A stretch of 48,882 bases of DNA, taken from contig JAHYJR010000002.1 of assembly GCA_019429005.1 (NCBI GenBank), positions 104,852 through 153,733 of the forward strand, read 5' to 3'. Made by a program: the position numbers and the translations under genes. Under the pieces are notes generated by a model that was not told where the DNA came from, ran no database searches, and worked only from the letters and a program-made list of their open reading frames with translations. The first letter of the stretch is position 1. Every line of letters starts with the position of its first letter. This DNA is from Nanobdellati archaeon. GTDB lineage: Archaea > EX4484-52 > GLR71. Positions 8,754 to 17,171 of this stretch are shown here, piece by piece.

Positions 8754-9275
8754 ATGATTACTATGAAAACAAAACTTTGCGATTTCTGTCTCAATGGAGA
8801 TATTGAAGCGATTCTCTGTGGTACGTGTAATATAAAACGTAAAGCATGTGAATTCAATGACACTTATGTTGAAATCGCACGCATTATAAAAAATCTTTCA
8901 AAAAAACATAATATGCTTGAAAATATTGAACTTGTAAATGTTATTGACACAAGAATGTTTATAATAATCATAGTAAATAAAAATAATGTTCCACAAATAA
9001 TAGGTAAAGATGGTCAAATTATCAAAGAGATTTCAAAAAAAATTGGAAAAACAATAAAAGTTCTTTCTGATAAAATCACAGATAATGAAGTAATAATAAA
9101 TTTACTGAAACCCTACATTATAAAAAAAATAAATATGATATACCTTATTGATGGCGAAAAACTTAAAATTATAATGTCAAAACAAGATGAAAAAAACATA
9201 ATTAATAATTACAATTCATATGAAACGGCAATAAAAATTCTCACAGGTAAAGAGATTTCAATTATATTTGAATAA
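8754..9275 (+). CDS. Zinc-binding KH-domain RNA-binding protein (NusA-like archaeal family)
   Basis: A 173-residue protein. The N-terminus has two Cys pairs, CDFC and CGTC, which should bind zinc. Residues about 60-105 form a KH domain with the GxxG loop as IIGKDGQIIKEI, and a second divergent half follows (ITDNEVIINLLKP onward). It resembles the archaeal zinc-ribbon/KH proteins linked to transcription or translation; RNA binding is the safe call. Box A TTTTATAAAT around 8727-8735 is about 25 nt upstream, giving a leaderless start at the ATG at 8754 or 8763. ABCE1 follows on the same strand. Confidence 0.7.
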   Translation: MITMKTKLCDFCLNGDIEAILCGTCNIKRKACEFNDTYVEIARIIKNLSKKHNMLENIELVNVIDTRMFIIIIVNKNNVPQIIGKDGQIIKEISKKIGKTIKVLSDKITDNEVIINLLKPYIIKKINMIYLIDGEKLKIIMSKQDEKNIINNYNSYETAIKILTGKEISIIFE

Positions 9276-9303
9276 ACTATCTAAAAATAGATAATCAACC
9301 AAT

Positions 9304-9343
9304 ATTATATTAATATAACAATTAATATAACAATTAAAATAAC
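9304..9343. repeat. Short AATATAACAATT direct repeats
   Basis: Two perfect 12-nt copies and one variant (AAAATAACAAT) in the spacer between the KH gene and the ABCE1 gene. No function is evident; it adds to the AT-rich repeat load of intergenic DNA here. Confidence 0.7.
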
Positions 9344-9424
9344 AATACACTTACGATATTATAAAAATTAAACAATTTAAAAATTTAAACTTATTGAAAA
9401 ACGAATAGACAAAAGTGATAGTAT

Positions 9425-11179
9425 ATGAGACTTGCTGTAATAAATCGAAAAAAATGCATATTCAAAGATTGTTATAAGCCTTGTATTAGCTTTTGTCCCG
9501 GTGTAAGAACGGGTGATGAAACTGTAATTGAGAAAGATGGAGCAATAGTGATAAGTGAAGATCTTTGTATCGGTTGTGGTATATGCACAAAAAAATGTCC
9601 AACTGATGCTATAACAATCATTAACATTGCAAAAGAACAAGATGATATAATACATCAATATGGTGAAAATGCATTCAGATTATACGGACTTCCAATACCA
9701 GTAAAAGGTCAAGTCACAGGTATTTTAGGTGCAAACGGTATAGGTAAATCAACTGCACTTAACATCCTTTCGGGAAAAATAAAACCTAATCTTGGAATCC
9801 TTGATAAAACACCAACAGATAAAGAAATAATTCTTAAATTCAGAGGAACAGGTCTTCAGAATTACTTAAAAGACCTTTTTGAAGGTAATGTAAAAACAAT
9901 ATATAAACCACAACATATAGATACAATTCCAGACATGTTTAAAGGTACAGCTCGTGACATACTTAAAGATGAAAGAGGCGTCCTTGAAAAAGTTTCAAAA
10001 AAACTTGAAATTGACCATATCCTTGACCAAGATATAAAAACACTAAGTGGTGGTGAACTTCAAAGAGTTGCAATCACAGCTGCAATAATAAAAGATGTTG
10101 ATGTATATTATTTTGATGAACCCTCATCGTATCTTGATGTCAAACAAAGACTTGCTGTTGCAAAAGCAATACGCGACCTAGCACAAGCCAATAAATCCGT
10201 AATCGTAGTAGAACATGATCTTGCAACACTTGATGTACTCGCAGATAACATACACATAATTTATGGTACATCTGGAACATACGGTGTTATATCAATATTA
10301 TATTCTGCAAAAAGAGGAATAAACACATATCTCGATGGTTTTATTAAAGAAGAAAATATACGATTCCGTGATGAAAGTTTAGTATTTGATAAATATGATG
10401 TTAATTTCAAAGGTTTTGAAAAATTAATAAAATATGATAATATTGAAACAAAATTAGATAAATTTAAATTAAAAGTAGATTCAGGTTATATTTACAAAGG
10501 TGAAATCATAAGTATATTTGGTGCAAATGGAATAGGTAAAACAACATTTGCAAAAATCATTGCAGGCGATATCAAAGCAGATAAAGGACAATTAAAAGAA
10601 AATATCAAAATTGCATATAAACCACAATATTTATCCTCAGATTATACAGGAACTGTAACTGAGCTTCTAATGAGCATAACAAAAGATTTTGTAACTTCAA
10701 AATATAAAGCAGAAATAATTAAACCGCTTGAACTTGCAAGTATTCTTGAAAGTAATGTCCAAAATTTAAGTGGCGGTGAACTTCAGAGAGTTGCAATTGC
10801 AGTTGTGCTTTCAAACAAAGAAGCAGAATTTATACTTATGGACGAACCATCAGCATATTTAGATATAGAACAGAGAGTTAAATTCGCAAAACTCATGAGA
10901 CGATTTATTGAAAACAACAAAAAAACATGCATGATCATTGATCATGATATCCTTCTTTTAAATTATGTCTCAGATAGATCCATATTATTCAAAGGTACAG
11001 CTGGTACTCTTGGTCATGCAGGATCACCAGATAAACTTCATCTTGTAATAAATGATTTCTTAAAAGATCTTAAAATAACATTCCGTAAAGAACCACAATC
11101 TGGAAGACCAAGAGCAAATAAATTAAATTCTCAGAAAGACCAAGAACAGAAATCAAAAAATAAATATTATGAAAGATAA
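9425..11179 (+). CDS. abce1: ABCE1/RLI ribosome-recycling ATPase
   Basis: A 584-residue ABCE1 (Rli1), which splits post-termination ribosomes with aRF1 and aPelota. The N-terminal ferredoxin-like domain holds two 4Fe-4S sets: CIFKDCYKPCISFCPG and CIGCGICTKKCP. Two ABC domains follow: Walker A GANGIGKST and GANGIGKTT, signature LSGGELQRVAI twice, Walker B YYFDEPSSYLD and LMDEPSAYLD. Length and order match archaeal orthologs. AGTGAT lies five bases before the ATG. The C-terminus ends in a short charged tail. Confidence 0.97.
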   Translation: MRLAVINRKKCIFKDCYKPCISFCPGVRTGDETVIEKDGAIVISEDLCIGCGICTKKCPTDAITIINIAKEQDDIIHQYGENAFRLYGLPIPVKGQVTGILGANGIGKSTALNILSGKIKPNLGILDKTPTDKEIILKFRGTGLQNYLKDLFEGNVKTIYKPQHIDTIPDMFKGTARDILKDERGVLEKVSKKLEIDHILDQDIKTLSGGELQRVAITAAIIKDVDVYYFDEPSSYLDVKQRLAVAKAIRDLAQANKSVIVVEHDLATLDVLADNIHIIYGTSGTYGVISILYSAKRGINTYLDGFIKEENIRFRDESLVFDKYDVNFKGFEKLIKYDNIETKLDKFKLKVDSGYIYKGEIISIFGANGIGKTTFAKIIAGDIKADKGQLKENIKIAYKPQYLSSDYTGTVTELLMSITKDFVTSKYKAEIIKPLELASILESNVQNLSGGELQRVAIAVVLSNKEAEFILMDEPSAYLDIEQRVKFAKLMRRFIENNKKTCMIIDHDILLLNYVSDRSILFKGTAGTLGHAGSPDKLHLVINDFLKDLKITFRKEPQSGRPRANKLNSQKDQEQKSKNKYYER

Positions 11180-11228
11180 CTATATTTTTTGAAAAAATAT
11201 TTAAATACATTAATCATAATATTTCTTT

Positions 11229-11768
11229 ATGTCAATTATAATTGGAGTTACCGGACTTGCAAGAGCTGGAAAAGACACAATGGCAGATTACCTTGTAAGA
11301 AAATACAATTTTAAAAAATTCAATATGAGCGATGTCATAAGTTTAGAACTGATGAAACGCGGTAAACAGGTAACAAAAGAAAACATGTCACTATTAGGTG
11401 ACCAGATGCGTAAAGAATTTGGAAATGACATTATAATAATTAAAACTTTGGAAAAATGCAAAAATTTTGATAATACAATAATAACTGGTTTCCGTAGCCC
11501 CGAAGAAGTATCTGAAATGAGATATAGAAGCAATAATTTTTTCTTATTTTCAATTAACGCAGAAAAAGAGATACGATTTTCAAGACGTACAGATATCGAC
11601 CCTCAGACAGAATCTGAATTTTTCGAAAGAGATACTCGTGATATAGACAATAAAGGTCTCGGCAGAGTCATTGAAAGTGCTGATATAAGTATAGATAATA
11701 ACAGCACATTCGAAAAATTGGATGAACAGATAGATAAAAATCTAAAACATATTTTAAATCAGATTTAG
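11229..11768 (+). CDS. UPF0200-like P-loop kinase (dephospho-CoA kinase-related)
   Basis: A 179-residue P-loop protein with Walker A variant GLARAGKDT, the NMSDVI segment and the ELMKRG and LGDQMRKEFGNDI motifs, resembling the archaeal UPF0200 family as I recall it. The Lid-like part (FSRRTDIDPQTESEFFERD) is conserved in type. The substrate is unknown; a nucleotide or nucleoside monophosphate is likely. Box A (TTTAAATA near 11200) is about 27 nt before the ATG, so the mRNA should be leaderless. The last 15 bases overlap the convergent peptidase gene. Confidence 0.7.
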   Translation: MSIIIGVTGLARAGKDTMADYLVRKYNFKKFNMSDVISLELMKRGKQVTKENMSLLGDQMRKEFGNDIIIIKTLEKCKNFDNTIITGFRSPEEVSEMRYRSNNFFLFSINAEKEIRFSRRTDIDPQTESEFFERDTRDIDNKGLGRVIESADISIDNNSTFEKLDEQIDKNLKHILNQI

Positions 11769-13055
11769 TTTTCTTTCATCTTTCAAAGGATCACGTAACA
11801 TCAGAACATATCCATCATCATCTAAACTGCTCGGTAAATATTTTATTGCTGCATCCATTATGTCTTGTGCCGTTACAGCTTCAATTCTTTTATATTGCAT
11901 CTCAGGATTGATGCCCGTATCAATTATAGATTCAAGCAATTCAACACGACTCTTATTTGTCTCAAATGTATTAACAAATTTATACAATTCTCTTTTCTTG
12001 ATTAACTCCAACTCATCATCAGATACAGGTTCGGTCTTTAATAAATCCATTTGTTCAAAAATAGAATCAATCGCCTCATCAACCCTAGTAGCATCAAGTT
12101 TACTATATATACGAACATTATACACACCATTAAAATGCTTCAAATAAGCCGACTTAATTGAATACGCAAGACCCTTCACTAAACTAATATTTGTTAAAAG
12201 TCTAGATTTAATATACCCACCTAAAACAACATTCATCAAATTTACAGCAGAACTATCTTTTTCAGATAGATTAGGTGCAAATAACCGCATATTAAGTTCT
12301 GCAGAACTTTCATTAGGATTATCATTATTTAATAAATCATCTGTTTTTTCATGAATCAATTTATTCCCAACCAATTTAGGACTTGATTGAATTATATATT
12401 TTTCATAAACACCTTTTTCAAAACCACCAAAATTTTGTTCAATCAAATCTTCAATATTATCAGGTAAATTTCCAACTAAAAATAAATCAATGTTATTGCA
12501 TTGGTATTCTCTATTATGAAACATTTTCAACATACCAGAATCAATTGTTTCAATTACAGATTTATTACCAAGTACAACTTTTGAATATTCCGAACTCTTA
12601 CCATAAAAAGCATCTTGACATCTAAAAAATGCCATAGCGTTAGAATCACTTTTACGATTTGAAATTTCTCTTAAAACCCTTTGTCGTTCCCTTTCAATTA
12701 TTAATTCATCAAATTGAGGATTAAAAACCCAATCAGAAATAAACCCTACATATAACGGTAACTCATCTGACAAGATACTAAGTTGGTATTGAGTTTTTTC
12801 TAAAGATGTGACTGCACGAACACTACCCGCAGAATCTCTTAATTTCTCAAACTCCGAAAGACTATAATTTTTAGAACCACCCATAACAACATGTTCCAAA
12901 AAATGAGCAAGACCATCTTCTCCCAGCTTTTCATTTATTGCACCAGAATTAACTCGCACTTTAACAAAAATTGTCTGTGTATCTGTATTTTGCAAAGATA
13001 CAGTTAAACCATTATTTAATGTATATTGTTTATAATTAAATTGTAGATTTGACAT
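11754..13055 (-). CDS. M16-family zinc metallopeptidase
   Basis: A single-chain M16 peptidase of about 433 residues, similar to PqqL/YmxG-type enzymes. The inverted zinc motif HxxEH is present as HFLEH (residues 51-55), with the downstream Glu expected in the RVLREIS helix. The second half keeps the M16 C-domain fold (MNVVLGGYIKSRLLTNI, GLAYSIKSAY). It has no signal peptide, so it should act in the cytoplasm on peptides or small proteins. The start is the internal ATG (MSNLQF), with a box A (TTTATAAT near 13080) about 27 nt upstream. The earlier ATG would lie inside the promoter. Confidence 0.88.
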   Translation of the reverse strand: MSNLQFNYKQYTLNNGLTVSLQNTDTQTIFVKVRVNSGAINEKLGEDGLAHFLEHVVMGGSKNYSLSEFEKLRDSAGSVRAVTSLEKTQYQLSILSDELPLYVGFISDWVFNPQFDELIIERERQRVLREISNRKSDSNAMAFFRCQDAFYGKSSEYSKVVLGNKSVIETIDSGMLKMFHNREYQCNNIDLFLVGNLPDNIEDLIEQNFGGFEKGVYEKYIIQSSPKLVGNKLIHEKTDDLLNNDNPNESSAELNMRLFAPNLSEKDSSAVNLMNVVLGGYIKSRLLTNISLVKGLAYSIKSAYLKHFNGVYNVRIYSKLDATRVDEAIDSIFEQMDLLKTEPVSDDELELIKKRELYKFVNTFETNKSRVELLESIIDTGINPEMQYKRIEAVTAQDIMDAAIKYLPSSLDDDGYVLMLRDPLKDERKLNLI

Positions 13056-13230
13056 AATTATAAATATCAATTTAATATTATAAAGCATAGATTAATACAA
13101 TTTATAAAGAACAAAACCTAATGTTACTAATCAGAAGAATAAAAACAAATTTAAATTATTTCTATAAGTACATTTCAAGAAAATAAAAAATCTATAAAAA
13201 AGAAAATCAAAATTATAACAAATAAAAACC

Positions 13231-13632
13231 TCAACTCCTAACAACGGAATTGATATTTGCAACCTTAACTTCTATAAGCTCAATCTCATCTGTTGTCTCC
13301 TGCAATAAAGCAGAACTTACAGATTTACTCTGCTTATATTTTTCCATTGTTCTTGAAAGTGCATCAAGTGTATTTCTTAAAACATCTATATCATTTTTAA
13401 GAGCATTAAAACGATCAATACTAATAAACATAGGTCCTTTTGTATAATTTGATGCAGATGAAAGTGTATCCTTACCCAAATTATGTTTAGGTGGCATTGG
13501 TGGTACGGCTCTAAAATCATTATTAGTTAAAGGTGTATTTTCAATACGGTTTTCAGATACAACATTATTATTACCTTGAACCTCAACAGCTTTATTCTCT
13601 TCAACAGAAACATCTTTATCATAATCAGCCAA
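13231..13632 (-). CDS. Small acidic protein with conserved FISIDRF helix (unknown)
   Basis: About 133 residues, cytoplasmic. The N-terminal half is disordered and rich in Asn, Glu and Val with a PPMPPK stretch. The C-terminal half (from GPMFISIDRFNAL) is a helical hairpin with heptads. This architecture, a low-complexity N-part plus a short coiled coil opened by a hydrophobic strand, recurs in small archaeal genomes but I know no function. GGTGAT followed by four T's precedes a TTG codon (reading LADYDK), which is therefore the likely start; the upstream ATG overlaps the binding site. Three 16-nt repeats lie just upstream. Confidence 0.65.
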   Translation of the reverse strand: MADYDKDVSVEENKAVEVQGNNNVVSENRIENTPLTNNDFRAVPPMPPKHNLGKDTLSSASNYTKGPMFISIDRFNALKNDIDVLRNTLDALSRTMEKYKQSKSVSSALLQETTDEIELIEVKVANINSVVRS

Positions 13633-13646
13633 AAAAATCACCATAT

Positions 13647-13694
13647 ATTATACGTTATAAATATTATACGTTATAAATATTATACGTTATAAAT
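13647..13694. repeat. Three perfect 16-bp direct repeats (operator or box A candidates)
   Basis: ATTATACGTTATAAAT is repeated three times without spacer, directly upstream of the small acidic protein gene. Each copy is near-palindromic (TTATACGTTATAA) and holds a TATA-like string, so the array could be a multi-site operator or three stacked promoters. Confidence 0.8.
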
Positions 13695-13771
13695 TAGTAT
13701 ACAATTAATAATTATTTAATTATTATAATTATTTTATAGATAATCTTATATATAATTTATCTAAACGCCCT

Positions 13772-13975
13772 TTAACCAATAACTTTGATTGCGTCAACAG
13801 GACAAGTATCCGCAGCATCACTATTACAACCAACTTCTGACAATTTTGTTTTTATTGGTTTAGCCTTAACTTCAGAACCACTCTCATCCATAACCCAATT
13901 ATCAGGGCATACCGCATTGCATGAACCGCAACCGATACAAGCATCTTTATCAAATTCAATTATAATATTAGCCAT
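13772..13975 (-). CDS. Single-cluster 4Fe-4S ferredoxin
   Basis: A 67-residue ferredoxin for low-potential electron transfer. One cluster is built from CIGCGSCNAVCP plus the distal Cys in DTCPVDAI. A further Cys in GCNSDAADTC, nine residues before the distal Cys, could form the disulfide seen in some single-cluster ferredoxins. No redox partner enzyme is adjacent. Confidence 0.92.
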   Translation of the reverse strand: MANIIIEFDKDACIGCGSCNAVCPDNWVMDESGSEVKAKPIKTKLSEVGCNSDAADTCPVDAIKVIG

Positions 13976-14064
13976 ACAAAATATTAGACTATAACATATA
14001 AATAAATTGTGAATTTATTTAAAAATAATCATAAACAAATTATAAAAAAAGACATTAATCCTAT

Positions 14065-14310
14065 CTAAAACATTACATCTAAATCAAATTCTAATTCCCA
14101 AACACCTTCCATATCAGAATTAGACCTTTTGACAGCTTTTATAATTCGATCAGATGACTTATAAGTAAAATATTTATTTAAAAATAAAAAATTAAGTTTT
14201 TCAAGATAAAGAACGGTACGTCCACAAAAATAATTGTGTTCAGACACTCTAAATATATTATTTATTTCGTCAGGAACACTAATTATAATATTATCATATA
14301 ATTCAACCAT
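14065..14310 (-). CDS. Conserved-looking small protein, unknown
   Basis: An 81-residue protein with mixed alpha/beta character: SVPDEINNIF, an aromatic middle (FLFLNKYFTY) and an acidic end (ELEFDLDVMF). GTGAT lies five bases before the ATG, supporting a real gene. No family or motif is recognised. It lies between ferredoxin and the ribosomal operon promoter and is divergent from rpl7ae. Confidence 0.5.
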   Translation of the reverse strand: MVELYDNIIISVPDEINNIFRVSEHNYFCGRTVLYLEKLNFLFLNKYFTYKSSDRIIKAVKRSNSDMEGVWELEFDLDVMF

Positions 14311-14420
14311 ATCAAATCACATAAATATTAATAATTAAATTTAAAATTTTATATTATAATTTATTCAAATAAATATAAACAAAAAAATAAGACCATTTAA
14401 ACAAAAATCCAATAAAAAGC

Positions 14421-14475
14421 TTTATAAAAGTTTATACTTACAGTATGTAATAATCTAAATATAACCCCTTATGGG
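14421..14475 (+). promoter_or_regulatory. Promoter and leader of the rpl7ae operon
   Basis: Box A TTTATAAA (14421-14428) should place the transcript start near 14450, leaving a leader of about 57 nt. A small hairpin CCC-TTAT-GGG (14466-14475) lies in it. L7Ae is known to bind K-turns in its own leader in some archaea; I do not see a clear K-turn here. Confidence 0.5.
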
Positions 14476-14506
14476 ACTATAATTGATTAAATGAAGGTGA
14501 AAAAGT

Positions 14507-14905
14507 ATGTCCAAAAATTATGTAGACTTTAGTGTGCCTAATGAATTAGCTGAAGAAGTTTTAAATGTCCTTGAGACAATTTCAACATCAGGTGGTATAA
14601 TCAAAAAAGGTACTAACGAAACAACAAAAGCTCTTGAGCGAGGAATCGCAAAGATTATTGTTATTGCAGAAGATATTGAACCAGAAGAGATTGTTATGCA
14701 CTTACCAATTCTTGCAAAAGAAAAAGGTATTGCTCATGTATTTGTTTCAACAAAACAAGAGTTAGGTGGCGCAATCGGTATATCTGTATCATCATCAGCT
14801 ATTGCTATTACTGATGCAGGTAAAGCAAAAGATAAATTAGATGATCTTATTGCAAAGATTAAAAAAATTCAATCCAGCGGAACTTCAAAACCTGCTGAGA
14901 AATAG
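14507..14905 (+). CDS. rpl7ae: Ribosomal protein L7Ae
   Basis: A 132-residue K-turn-binding protein, part of the large ribosomal subunit and of box C/D and H/ACA RNPs and RNase P. The RNA-binding signature is clear: GIIKKGTNETTKALERGIAK, followed by IIVIAEDIEPEEIVMHLP and VFVSTKQELGGAIG. The tail is slightly longer and more charged than usual (KIQSSGTSKPAEK). AAGGTGA precedes the ATG. First gene of rpl7ae-rps28e-rpl24e, a common archaeal order. Confidence 0.96.
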   Translation: MSKNYVDFSVPNELAEEVLNVLETISTSGGIIKKGTNETTKALERGIAKIIVIAEDIEPEEIVMHLPILAKEKGIAHVFVSTKQELGGAIGISVSSSAIAITDAGKAKDKLDDLIAKIKKIQSSGTSKPAEK

Positions 14906-14926
14906 ATATTAACTTAAGTGATCCAT

Positions 14927-15121
14927 ATGGCAATTGAAGCAGACGTTATAACAGTAATGGGTAAATTTGGACTTAAAGGTGTCTACAGAGTACGATGTCA
15001 AGCAAAAGATACTAAAGGCAGAACTAAAATTCTTGTAAGAAATGTTGTTGGACCAATCCGAGTTGGAGACAAACTAATGATAAGCGAGATTGACATGGAT
15101 ACTGCAGTAAGTATCGAATAA
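14927..15121 (+). CDS. rps28e: Ribosomal protein S28e
   Basis: A 64-residue OB-fold protein of the small subunit. Core segments AIEADVITVMGKFGLKGVYRVRC and NVVGPIRVGDKLMI (read in parts) match S28e. The end (SEIDMDTAVSIE) differs from the REARRL-type tail of most orthologs. AGTGATCC lies just upstream of the ATG at 14927, so the in-frame GTG at 14918 belongs to the binding site. Second gene of the operon, 21 nt after rpl7ae. Confidence 0.9.
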   Translation: MAIEADVITVMGKFGLKGVYRVRCQAKDTKGRTKILVRNVVGPIRVGDKLMISEIDMDTAVSIE

Positions 15122-15135
15122 ATAGGTGTTTATAA

Positions 15136-15318
15136 ATGAAATGTACATTTTGCGGTAAAGAAATGGAAAAAGGCACTGGTAAACTCGTAGTCAAAGCAGA
15201 CGGAAAGATACTTTCATTCTGTAAATCCAAATGTGAAAAAAATAGTATCATACGAAATCCAAGACGTGTTGCTTGGACAGAAGTATTTAAAGAGCAAAAG
15301 CAAACTAAAAAAGTTTAA
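15136..15318 (+). CDS. rpl24e: Ribosomal protein L24e
   Basis: A 60-residue zinc-ribbon protein of the large subunit. Zinc ligands are CTFCG near the N-terminus and FCKSKC downstream; NPRRVAWTEVFKE is the usual L24e end. TAGGTGT precedes the ATG. A strong hairpin with T-run follows the stop codon directly. Confidence 0.95.
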   Translation: MKCTFCGKEMEKGTGKLVVKADGKILSFCKSKCEKNSIIRNPRRVAWTEVFKEQKQTKKV

Positions 15319-15348
15319 TTGGCATAACATTTAGTTATGTCAATTTTT
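15319..15348 (+). terminator. Hairpin plus T-run after rpl24e
   Basis: A 10-bp stem TTGGCATAAC/GTTATGTCAA (one G-T pair) with loop ATTTA, followed by five T's, starting one base after the L24e stop. It looks like an intrinsic terminator or attenuator separating the ribosomal genes from the small membrane protein and ndk. Confidence 0.65.
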
Positions 15349-15367
15349 AACAAAACCTGTGACAGTT

Positions 15368-15520
15368 ATGATTTTTACTATTTTTGGTATAATTGATATC
15401 TTAGCAGGTATTTTCTTATTAATTGGAGATATACCAGCACCAGACTTCATAGTAAACCTGTCAGCAATTATTCTAATAGGTAAAGGTCTTATGTCAGTTA
15501 TCCCAAACATAATCAAATAA
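15368..15520 (+). CDS. 50-residue two-helix membrane protein
   Basis: A short gene between rpl24e and ndk. It codes for 50 residues with two hydrophobic helices, IFGIIDILAGIFLLI and FIVNLSAIILIGKGLMSVI, joined by a GDIPAPD turn; the end is short and basic. TGTGAC lies upstream of the ATG. Small two-helix proteins of this type (often with an IIDILAGI-like motif) occur in many archaea, with no known function. The frame is intact to TAA, and codon use resembles that of neighbours. Confidence 0.6.
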   Translation: MIFTIFGIIDILAGIFLLIGDIPAPDFIVNLSAIILIGKGLMSVIPNIIK

Positions 15521-15539
15521 ATTATAGGTGTATTGAAAA

Positions 15540-16109
15540 ATGATAGAGAAAACTTTTATGATGGTAAAACCAGATGGTGTCAAAAGAGCACTTACAGGCA
15601 CAATAATACAACGTGTAGAACAAAGAGGTCTAAAAATTATAGCATTAAAAATGATTTTAGCTGACAAAGAACTTGTTGGAAAACATTATGTTGATGATGC
15701 TGAATGGTGTGATAGCGTCGGTAAAAAAACTATGGACAGCTGGGCAAAAAGAGGTGTCAAAAGTGATGAAACACCAATAGAAATCGGAAAAAGAATAAGA
15801 CAATGGCTTATGGATTATATAACATCAGGTCCTGTTGTCGCTATGGTTATAGAAGGCCATGACACAATCAAACAGATAAGGAAACTAGTAGGTGACACAA
15901 GCCCACATTCCGCAGCACCAGGTACAATACGAGGTGATTTCTCAATAGATTCATACGCAGTTGGAGATCAACTTAATAGACCTATAAAAAATCTTGTACA
16001 TGCATCAGGAAACAAAAAAGAAGCACAGAATGAAATAAGTTTATGGTTCAATAAAGACGAAGTACAAGATTACAAAAGAATTGATGAAGATCTTATATAT
16101 AGGACTTAA
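15540..16109 (+). CDS. ndk: Nucleoside diphosphate kinase, enlarged
   Basis: Transfers the gamma-phosphate of ATP to NDPs through a phosphohistidine. The N-terminus (EKTFMMVKPDGVKR), GPVVAMVIEG, PGTIRGDFS and the catalytic His in NLVHASGN are typical. The protein has 189 residues against about 150 for most NDKs; the extra part is an insert of about 35 residues around EWCDSVGKKTMDSWAKRG, similar to inserts in some archaeal NDKs. AGGTGT precedes the ATG. It follows the ribosomal genes as in many archaea. Confidence 0.93.
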   Translation: MIEKTFMMVKPDGVKRALTGTIIQRVEQRGLKIIALKMILADKELVGKHYVDDAEWCDSVGKKTMDSWAKRGVKSDETPIEIGKRIRQWLMDYITSGPVVAMVIEGHDTIKQIRKLVGDTSPHSAAPGTIRGDFSIDSYAVGDQLNRPIKNLVHASGNKKEAQNEISLWFNKDEVQDYKRIDEDLIYRT

Positions 16110-16178
16110 TTTCATAAATATAAGACCTAAATACGCAAGTTAAAAACAAATATTGCGAAGGTACAAAATACAATTGTA

Positions 16179-16403
16179 TCAATATTCGCCTTTTTCTTTT
16201 CTTATTTTTTTCAAATATTTATATACTGTCAAAATATTAACATTATATTTAGAAGCGATTTCTCTTGCAGAATCACCAGATTTATTCATGCTCCACCATT
16301 CATTCAAAATATGATTCCATTCGTCCTTATGTGATATACTAAGATGCTGATTATAAACTCTTAGTTTCTCAAAAGTTTTATCACAGAATTTGCACGTATA
16401 CAT
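16179..16403 (-). CDS. C2H2 zinc finger plus helix-turn-helix protein
   Basis: About 74 residues. The N-terminus is a classical C2H2 finger: C-x2-C-x12-H-x4-H (CKFC...HLSISH) with the conserved Phe and Leu core positions. The C-terminal half is a resolvase/homeodomain-like HTH (GDSAREIASKYNVNILTVYK) with a basic end. It probably binds DNA as a small regulator. A TATA-like string (TATAAATAAT near 16428) lies about 25 nt before the ATG at 16403, favouring that start (MYTCKF) over the ATG at 16409 or the TTG at 16418. It converges with ndk. Confidence 0.7.
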   Translation of the reverse strand: MYTCKFCDKTFEKLRVYNQHLSISHKDEWNHILNEWWSMNKSGDSAREIASKYNVNILTVYKYLKKIRKEKGEY

Positions 16404-16556
16404 ATACATATTATACAAGGATTATTATTTATATGTTTTGTAAAAAATCACAAAAAATTAAAAATAGATAGGCATATGGCATAAAAACCTCAAAAAATAC
16501 AAAAAAACCGAAACACATATAAACTCTTTGAAAACAAATATCATTAATAAAAAAAG

Positions 16557-17171
16557 GTGATTTATATTATTCAAAAAATTAAACACAACCACGGATTTAT
16601 CATATTCAGTGTATTTACTTTAATTGTAGGTATACTAGTCGGAATGTCATCAGCAGGAACTTTTGCTGATGCTAAAGCAGCTAAAGGTATAGATAACAGT
16701 GCTATCGTAGAACAGCTTATATATGATATCACATATGATGACAACAGTGCTACATACACTAATGGTAACGATGTATCTATAATATCAGCATACCTTAAGG
16801 GAAACAAGATAATCAAAGCAAAAGGTGATATAATGATAACACCGCTTACAGGTACAATTACAATTAATGATGTTGAGCAAGATATACAGATAAAAAACAC
16901 TAACAGTCCACCTACAGTAACAAAGACAATCACATACTTAGAGGGTATAGAATCCATCGGCTGTAAACAAATCACAGAAGCAATATATATGAACATTGAT
17001 GCAAAAATTGATGATAAAATATACACAGGCACATTTTCATCTGATTTAAGCACAACGGAAAATATAGAAGGTGTAACTTGTACATTAGGTACAGGAACAA
17101 CAGGTTTTACATATATAGATCTATATGATACATCCAATGAAGAAGACGTAGTTATAAATATTATAGCATGA
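16557..17171 (+). CDS. Exported or membrane-anchored protein, unknown
   Basis: About 200 residues. A hydrophobic N-terminal segment (GFIIFSVFTLIVGILVGMSSAG) is either a signal peptide ending near GTFADA or an anchor. The outer part is beta-rich with Thr/Ile/Asp, and two Cys (GCKQ, VTCTLG) could pair. The start is unclear: GGTGAT at 16556-16561 is an excellent ribosome binding site, but only ATT codons lie at the proper distance (16566, 16569). The in-frame GTG at 16557 is inside the binding site. No family is recognised. Confidence 0.6.
   Translation: MIYIIQKIKHNHGFIIFSVFTLIVGILVGMSSAGTFADAKAAKGIDNSAIVEQLIYDITYDDNSATYTNGNDVSIISAYLKGNKIIKAKGDIMITPLTGTITINDVEQDIQIKNTNSPPTVTKTITYLEGIESIGCKQITEAIYMNIDAKIDDKIYTGTFSSDLSTTENIEGVTCTLGTGTTGFTYIDLYDTSNEEDVVINIIA

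Noticed and set aside
9377-9658. Minus-strand frame opposite the ABCE1 ferredoxin domain
   Set aside because: It is the complement of the Cys-rich coding region and has no binding site or family match.
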